From NCBI RefSeq assembly GCF_900091475.1, contig NZ_FMIB01000002.1, positions 4,278,001 through 4,342,000 of the forward strand: 64,000 bases of DNA, written 5' to 3'. Of this stretch, positions 59,740 to 64,000 are shown in pieces (position 1 is the first letter of the stretch; every line of letters begins with the position of its first letter). This DNA is from Micromonospora chersina (GTDB lineage Bacteria > Actinomycetota > Actinomycetes > Mycobacteriales > Micromonosporaceae). Below the pieces are notes generated by a model, which did no database searches, had not been told where the DNA came from, and saw nothing but the letters and a program-made list of their open reading frames with translations. The position numbers and the translations under genes are program-made.

Positions 59740-59985
59740 TCAGCCGCCCGCGAAGGGCGGCAGCACGTCCACCGTCGCCCCGGCCGGCAGCGGTGCCTGA
59801 CGATCATGGCAGGCCAGCCCGTCGACCAGGAAACTCGCCGCCTTCAGCACCACGGCCAGCCGATCGCCGTGCCGCTCGGTCAGCTCGTCGAGGAGTTCGT
59901 CGAGCGACCGGCCGGCGGGCGCGTTCTCCTCGGCGCGGCCGGCCGCGGCCCGCGCGCCGGCGAAATAGCGGACGGTGAGCTGCAC
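59740..59985 (-). CDS. moaD: MoaD/ThiS-family sulfur carrier protein
   Basis: The 81-residue ubiquitin-fold protein ends in the essential Gly-Gly ('DVLPPFAGG') that carries the thiocarboxylate. The start 'MQLTVRYFAGARAAAGRAEE' is MoaD-like. It donates sulfur to MoaE for molybdopterin synthesis. It lies 3 nt after the moaA stop and 10 nt before the metallophosphoesterase start. Its partner MoaE is encoded 12 kb away at 47685, so the Moco genes are split between two loci. Confidence 0.93.
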   Translation of the reverse strand: MQLTVRYFAGARAAAGRAEENAPAGRSLDELLDELTERHGDRLAVVLKAASFLVDGLACHDRQAPLPAGATVDVLPPFAGG

Positions 59986-59988
59986 CGG

Positions 59989-61005
59989 TCAGCCTCCGAT
60001 CGCCGACATGGGGCGGGTGGGTTGCAGGAAGGTGGGGTCGTCGATGCCGTGCCCGGCCCGCTTGCCCCAGGTCGCGGCCCGCCACCGCCGGGCGAGCTCC
60101 TCGTCGTCCGCCCCGGCGCGCAGCGCGCCGCGCAGGTCGGACTCCTCGGTGGCGAAGAGGCAGTTGCGGACCTGGCCGTCGGCGGTGAGCCGGGTCCGGT
60201 CGCAGTCGCCGCAGAACGGCCGGGTCACGCTCCCGATCACACCGACCCGGGCCGGCCCGCCGTCCACCAGCCAGGTCTCGGCCGGGGCCGCGCCCCGCTC
60301 GCCCGGGTCGGCGGTCAGGACGAACTCGGCGCGCAGGGCGGCGAGGATCTCCTCGGCGGTGACCATGGTGGACCGGTCCCAGCCGTGCTGGGCGTCCAGC
60401 GGCATCTGCTCGATGAACCGCAGCTCGTAGCCGTGGGTCAGGGCGAACCGGAGCAGCGCGGGCGCCTCGCCGTCGTTGACCCCCCGCATCAGCACGGAGT
60501 TGATCTTCACCGGGGTCAGCCCGGCCGCCGCCGCGCCGGCCAGCCCGGCCAGCACGTCGGCGTGCCGGTCCCGCCGGGTCAGCTCGGCGAACCGGGACCG
60601 GTCGAGGGTGTCCAGCGAGACGTTGACCCGGTCCAGCCCGGCGGCGCGCAGGGTGGGCGCCAGGCGGTCCAGGCCGATGCCGTTGGTGGTCAGCGAGATG
60701 CGCGGGCGGGGCTCCAGCGCGGCCACCGCCGACACGATGCGGGCCAGGCCCGGGCGGATCAGCGGCTCGCCACCGGTGAAGCGGACCTCGGTGACGCCGA
60801 GCCGCTGCACCGCCACCCGGATGAGCCGGACGATCTCGTCGTCGTCGAGCAGCTGCGGCCCGGCCAGCCAGGGCAGCCCCTCGGCCGGCATGCAGTAGGT
60901 GCAGCGCAGGTTGCACTTGTCGGTAAGCGAGACCCGCAGGTCCCGGGCGATCCGGCCGTACCGGTCGACGAGGACCCCGTCGGTCGTCATCGGCGCGGCG
61001 GTCAC
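59989..61005 (-). CDS. moaA: GTP 3',8-cyclase MoaA
   Basis: The 338-residue radical-SAM enzyme carries the first [4Fe-4S] motif in 'TDKCNLRCTYCMP', 'EVRFTGGEPLIRPG', 'SLTTNGIGL', 'RVNVSLDTLD', the second cluster in 'FCGDCDRTRLTADGQVRNCLF' and the C-terminal Gly-Gly ('MSAIGG'). It starts Moco synthesis from GTP. GTG 61005 overlaps the stop of the fructosamine-kinase-like gene as GTGA, so that start is preferred to ATG 60990. moaD follows 3 nt after the stop. Confidence 0.96.
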   Translation of the reverse strand: MTAAPMTTDGVLVDRYGRIARDLRVSLTDKCNLRCTYCMPAEGLPWLAGPQLLDDDEIVRLIRVAVQRLGVTEVRFTGGEPLIRPGLARIVSAVAALEPRPRISLTTNGIGLDRLAPTLRAAGLDRVNVSLDTLDRSRFAELTRRDRHADVLAGLAGAAAAGLTPVKINSVLMRGVNDGEAPALLRFALTHGYELRFIEQMPLDAQHGWDRSTMVTAEEILAALRAEFVLTADPGERGAAPAETWLVDGGPARVGVIGSVTRPFCGDCDRTRLTADGQVRNCLFATEESDLRGALRAGADDEELARRWRAATWGKRAGHGIDDPTFLQPTRPMSAIGG

Positions 61006-61916
61006 CCGTCGACCGTAGCGCGTCCGGTGCCGCGCAGCGCGGCGCGGGCGGCGGAGTCCACGGCCGCCCGGTACGCCGCGCCGAACAGCGCGGTGTGCAC
61101 CAGCAGCAGGTGGAGCTGGTGCAGCGGCACCCGCTCCCGCCAGCCGTCGGCCAGCGGCCACGCCTCCCGGTAGGCGGCGGTGATCCGGTCGAGGTGCGGC
61201 GGGCCGCCGAAGAGGGCGAGCTGGGCCAGGTCGGTCTCCCGGTGGCCGCCGTGCGCGGCGGGGTCGACCAGCCAGACCCGGTCGTCGGCGCCCCAGAGCA
61301 GGTTGCCGGGCCAGAGGTCGCCGTGGATCCGGGAGGGCGGCTCGTCGCCGCCGAACTCGGCGATCCGGTCGACCAGGTCCTCGACCGGGCCGGACTCCGC
61401 GCGGGTGAGCGCGCCGTTGTCGACCGACATCCGCAGGTACGGCAGGAGCCGCCGCCGGGCGAACCACTCCGACCAGGGGCCCGGGTCGGGGGTGTTGTCC
61501 TGCGGCAGCAGGCCGATGAACCCCGGCCACTCGGCGCCGAAGGCGGGCGCCCCGGCCCGGTGCAGCCCGGCCAGCTCGCGGCCGAACAGCTCGGCCGCCT
61601 CCGGGGTGGGCTCGTCGGGCTCGACCCAGTCGAGCGCCAGCAGCTCCGGCAGCGCCACAACCACCTCCGGCACGGCGACCGTGCCCGCGTCACGCAGCCA
61701 GCGCAGCCCGGCCGCCTCGGCGGCGAAGAAACCCTCGGGCACGGCCCGTTCCGCGTGCTCCGGCCAGGTCTTGGCGAAGACCGAGTGCCCGTCGTCCAGG
61801 GTGAGCCGGGACGCGGCGCAGCTGTCCCCGCCGGAGACCGGCGTCTCCCGGATCCGCTGGTGGGTCAGGAAGGTCGGCAGGTGCTCCGGGTGTGCCCGCA
61901 GGTACGCCAGGTCCAT
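61002..61916 (-). CDS. Fructosamine kinase-like phosphotransferase
   Basis: The 304-residue protein belongs to the fructosamine/ketosamine kinase branch of aminoglycoside phosphotransferase-like kinases: 'SCAASRLTLDDGHSVFAKTW' with an N-lobe lysine, 'FAAEAAGLRWLRDAGTVAVPEVV', then the catalytic 'RIHGDLWPGNLLWG' and the Mg-binding 'VWLVDPAAHGGHRETDLAQL'. FN3K-type enzymes phosphorylate sugar adducts on proteins or small molecules, which then fall off. ATG 61916 is used. Its stop overlaps the moaA start, so kinase and moaA are translated together. Confidence 0.9.
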   Translation of the reverse strand: MDLAYLRAHPEHLPTFLTHQRIRETPVSGGDSCAASRLTLDDGHSVFAKTWPEHAERAVPEGFFAAEAAGLRWLRDAGTVAVPEVVVALPELLALDWVEPDEPTPEAAELFGRELAGLHRAGAPAFGAEWPGFIGLLPQDNTPDPGPWSEWFARRRLLPYLRMSVDNGALTRAESGPVEDLVDRIAEFGGDEPPSRIHGDLWPGNLLWGADDRVWLVDPAAHGGHRETDLAQLALFGGPPHLDRITAAYREAWPLADGWRERVPLHQLHLLLVHTALFGAAYRAAVDSAARAALRGTGRATVDG

Positions 61917-62010
61917 GAGCGCAACGTAGCCGGTCCGCGGACCCCGCGCGGGCCGTGCCCGGCTCCGGGGCGTGCCGCTCCTCGCCGACCTGGACCGATA
62001 CTCTCCGTAT

Positions 62011-62040
62011 CTGTGGACAACCCGCGTGTCGTCCACAGGG
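62011..62040. promoter_or_regulatory. Inverted pair of DnaA-box-like sequences
   Basis: CTGTGGACAA (62011-62020, consensus box on the reverse strand) and CGTCCACAGG (ending 62039, one mismatch) face each other 9 nt apart. They lie in the divergent gap between the kinase gene (start 61916) and the DUF4192 gene (start 62080). Confidence 0.4.
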
Positions 62041-62079
62041 CCTGTCGCGGCGGCATCGCTCCGCCGCAGGCTCCCCGGC

Positions 62080-63093
62080 ATGAACTCCACCGAGCGTCCC
62101 CGCCTCGCCGTCCGCTCGCCCGGCGACCTCGTCGCCGCCGTGCCGTACCTGCTCGGCTTCCATCCCGCCGACAGCGTCGTGGTGGTGGCGGTACGCGGCC
62201 GCCGGGTCGTCTTCGCCGCCCGGGGTGACCTGCCGGAGCCGGGCGTCGACCCGCGTCCGGCCGCCCGGCACCTGGCCGAGGTGGTCGCCCGGCAGGGCAC
62301 CGACGCCGCCACGGTGATCGGCTACGGTCCGGCCGCCCGGGTCACGGCCGCCGTGGACGCGGTCGGCGAGGCACTGGACCGGACCGGCCTGATCGTCCTC
62401 GACGCGCTCCGGGTCACCGACGGGCGGTGGTGGTCCTACCTCTGCGCCGAGCCGGAATGCTGCCCGCCCGAGGGCACCCCGTACGACCCGGCGGCCAGCG
62501 AGGTCAGCGCGGCGGCCGTCTTCGCCGGTCAGGTCGCGCTGCCCGACCGGGCCGCGCTGGCCGCGCAGGTGTCCCCGCTCGGCGGGCCGGTCCGGGTGGC
62601 CATGCGCCGGGCCACCGCCCGGGCCCACCGCCGGCTGGCCGGGCTGGCAGGTGAGGCGGCCTCGGTCCGCTCGGCCGGGGTGGCGGCGGTGCGCACCGCG
62701 TTCCGCCGGCACCGGCGGGGTGAGCGGCTCGGCGACGACGAGGTGGCCTGGCTGACCGTGCTCCTCACCCACCTCCCCGTACGCGACCACGCCTGGTCCC
62801 GCACCGACGGCCGGGACGCCGATATCGGCCTCTGGACCGATGTGCTGCGCCGGGCCGAGCCGGAGCTGATCGCCGCCCCGGGCAGCCTCCTGGCCTTCGC
62901 CGCCTGGCGGGCGGGGCACGGCGCGGTGGCCGCCGTCGCCCTGGAACGGGTGCTCGCCGCGCATCCCGGCTACTCGCTGGCCGTGCTCCTCGACGACGCG
63001 CTGCGCCGTGGGTTGTCCCCCGCCGAGCTGGACGGCTGGCCGGTGACCGCCGGCCCGGTGCTGCGCCCCCGCAAGCGCCGTCCGCGCCGGTGA
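62080..63093 (+). CDS. DUF4192 family protein
   Basis: The 337-residue protein matches the actinobacterial DUF4192 family: 'RLAVRSPGDLVAAVPYLLGFHPADSVVVVAVRGRRVVFAARGDLP' at the start, 'SYLCAEPECCPPEGTPYDPAASEVSAAAVFAGQVALPDRAAL' in the middle and a helical C-terminal half with 'PGSLLAFAAWRAGHGAVAAVALERVLAAHPGYSLAVLLDDALRRGLSP'. Nothing is known of its function. Cysteines in the 'LCAEPECCPP' block are conserved in the family. ATG 62080 fits the conserved start. It converges with fdhD with 5 nt between the stops. Confidence 0.88.
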   Translation: MNSTERPRLAVRSPGDLVAAVPYLLGFHPADSVVVVAVRGRRVVFAARGDLPEPGVDPRPAARHLAEVVARQGTDAATVIGYGPAARVTAAVDAVGEALDRTGLIVLDALRVTDGRWWSYLCAEPECCPPEGTPYDPAASEVSAAAVFAGQVALPDRAALAAQVSPLGGPVRVAMRRATARAHRRLAGLAGEAASVRSAGVAAVRTAFRRHRRGERLGDDEVAWLTVLLTHLPVRDHAWSRTDGRDADIGLWTDVLRRAEPELIAAPGSLLAFAAWRAGHGAVAAVALERVLAAHPGYSLAVLLDDALRRGLSPAELDGWPVTAGPVLRPRKRRPRR

Positions 63094-63098
63094 CCGGG

Positions 63099-63953
63099 TC
63101 ATCCGGTCACGCGCTGCGCCCCCGTGTAGACGTTCATGGTCCCGCCGCGCAGGAAGCCGACAAGCGTCATCCCGGCCTCGTCGGCCAGGTCGGCCGCGAG
63201 CGTGCTGGGCGCCGAGACCGCGGCCAGCAGCGGCACGCCGGCCATCCACGCCTTCTGGGTCAGCTCGAAGCTGGCCCGGCCCGACACGAGCAGCAGGTGC
63301 CCGGTGAGGGGGAGACGGCCCTCCCGGACCGCCCAGCCGACCACCTTGTCCACCGCGTTGTGCCGGCCGACGTCCTCGCGCAGCACCACCAGCTCGCCGT
63401 CGGCGGTGAAGAGGCCGGCCGCGTGCAGGCCGCCGGTCCGGTCGAAGGTGCGCTGGGCCGCGCGCAGCCGGTCGGGCAGCGCGGCGAGCAGTTCGGCGCT
63501 CACCGCGAGCGGGTCCTCGTCCACGGCGAAACGCGAGCGGGTCCGGACGGAGTCGATGCTCGCCTTGCCGCAGACCCCGCACGAGCTGGTGGTGTAGAAG
63601 TTGCGGGCCGGGTCGGTGGCCGGCTCGGGCACGCCGGGCGCCAGGACCACGTCGACCACGTTGTAGGTGTTCGGGGTCTCCGCGCCGGCGCAGAGCTGTG
63701 CGGTGCGCACGTCGTCGGCCGACCGGATCAGCCCCTCGGTGAGCAGGAAGCCGATCGCCAGGTCCAGGTCGTCGCCGGGGGTCCGCATGGTCACCGCGAG
63801 CGGCCTGCGCCGGCCGGGCCCGGCCGCACCCACCCGGATCTCCAGGGGCTCCTCCACGACCAGGGTGTCCTGCCGGCGCAGCCGTGCCCGCCCGTCGGCC
63901 CCCGCGTCGAGGTCGATCCGGAGCACGCCGCGTCGGTCAGTCGCCCGTCCCAT
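63099..63953 (-). CDS. fdhD: Formate dehydrogenase accessory sulfurtransferase FdhD
   Basis: The 284-residue FdhD has '[23 protein letters not shown]', the cysteine pair '[12 protein letters not shown]' that carries sulfur, '[35 protein letters not shown]' and '[28 protein letters not shown]'. It passes sulfur from a cysteine desulfurase to the molybdenum centre of formate dehydrogenase. ATG 63953, preceded by AGGATGG, is used. No formate dehydrogenase gene lies in the window, but it is close to moaD/moaA. From 63954 to the right edge nothing more is seen. Confidence 0.95.
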   Translation of the reverse strand: MGRATDRRGVLRIDLDAGADGRARLRRQDTLVVEEPLEIRVGAAGPGRRRPLAVTMRTPGDDLDLAIGFLLTEGLIRSADDVRTAQLCAGAETPNTYNVVDVVLAPGVPEPATDPARNFYTTSSCGVCGKASIDSVRTRSRFAVDEDPLAVSAELLAALPDRLRAAQRTFDRTGGLHAAGLFTADGELVVLREDVGRHNAVDKVVGWAVREGRLPLTGHLLLVSGRASFELTQKAWMAGVPLLAAVSAPSTLAADLADEAGMTLVGFLRGGTMNVYTGAQRVTG

Positions 63954-64000
63954 GCCGCCATCCTGCCCCGCGCCCCGCGACACCCGCACGCCGACGCCGC

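Noticed and set aside
61690..63582. 630-residue reverse ORF across DUF4192 and the kinase gene
   Set aside because: Out-of-frame shadow lacking motifs; the DUF4192 and FN3K frames are well supported.

Overview
The window is chromosomal DNA of a very high-GC actinobacterium, most likely a member of the Micromonosporaceae such as Micromonospora. Third codon positions are almost always G or C, GTG starts are common, stop/start overlaps of the GTGA or ATGA type are frequent, and the gene order is that of the replication-origin side of actinomycete chromosomes (the trxBA-sigM-murJ-pcnA block followed by the ino1-padR-ponA-rpsF-ssb-rpsR-rplI-dnaB block). No rRNA, tRNA, CRISPR array or insertion sequence was seen. 

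Region 1 (1-12.7 kb) is the conserved cell-envelope and redox block: a D-Ala-D-Ala ligase cut by the left edge with a coupled aminotransferase, a GNAT protein, a CwlM-type amidase, thioredoxin and thioredoxin reductase with a sigma-R-type promoter, SigM with its anti-sigma factor, a pseudokinase, the lipid II flippase MurJ, and the CCA-adding enzyme. Region 2 (12.8-19.3 kb) is accessory: a secreted subtilase with six C-terminal repeats, a flotillin/NfeD pair, a SigE-family ECF sigma factor with a TolB-like partner, and a DNA alkyl-repair protein. Region 3 (19.3-34.9 kb) is the second conserved block: inositol-1-phosphate synthase with its PadR regulator and a perfect operator, a DUF5318 protein, a class A PBP, GT-C membrane proteins, an endonuclease IV-like protein, the rpsF-ssb-rpsR-rplI operon with an S6:S18-type leader RNA, and dnaB. 

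Region 4 (34.9-42 kb) starts with a free-standing LAGLIDADG homing endonuclease whose start codon overlaps the dnaB stop. Small metabolic genes, a GT87-like protein and a bifunctional GGDEF/EAL protein follow. Region 5 (42-49.6 kb) has a large SARP-NB-ARC-TPR regulator behind an unusually AT-rich intergenic region, then four molybdenum-cofactor genes (moaC, mog, moeA, moaE) with a direct repeat at the moeA/moaE junction. Region 6 (49.7-64 kb) has an ORC/CDC6-like ATPase with twin palindromes at its 5' end, an LppU-like protein, a DMT exporter, a prepilin-peptidase-like protein, a fusion of an EndoQ-type PHP nuclease to a UvrD helicase, a metallophosphoesterase, the second Moco cluster (moaD, moaA) coupled to a fructosamine-kinase-like gene, a DUF4192 protein and fdhD. 

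The most unusual items are the homing endonuclease coupled to dnaB together with low-GC, rare-codon tracts inside dnaB at the P-loop; the EndoQ-UvrD fusion; the two identical palindromes at the ATPase gene; and the separately encoded pseudokinase beside murJ. All functional calls rest on reading translated sequence by eye. No database search was run.
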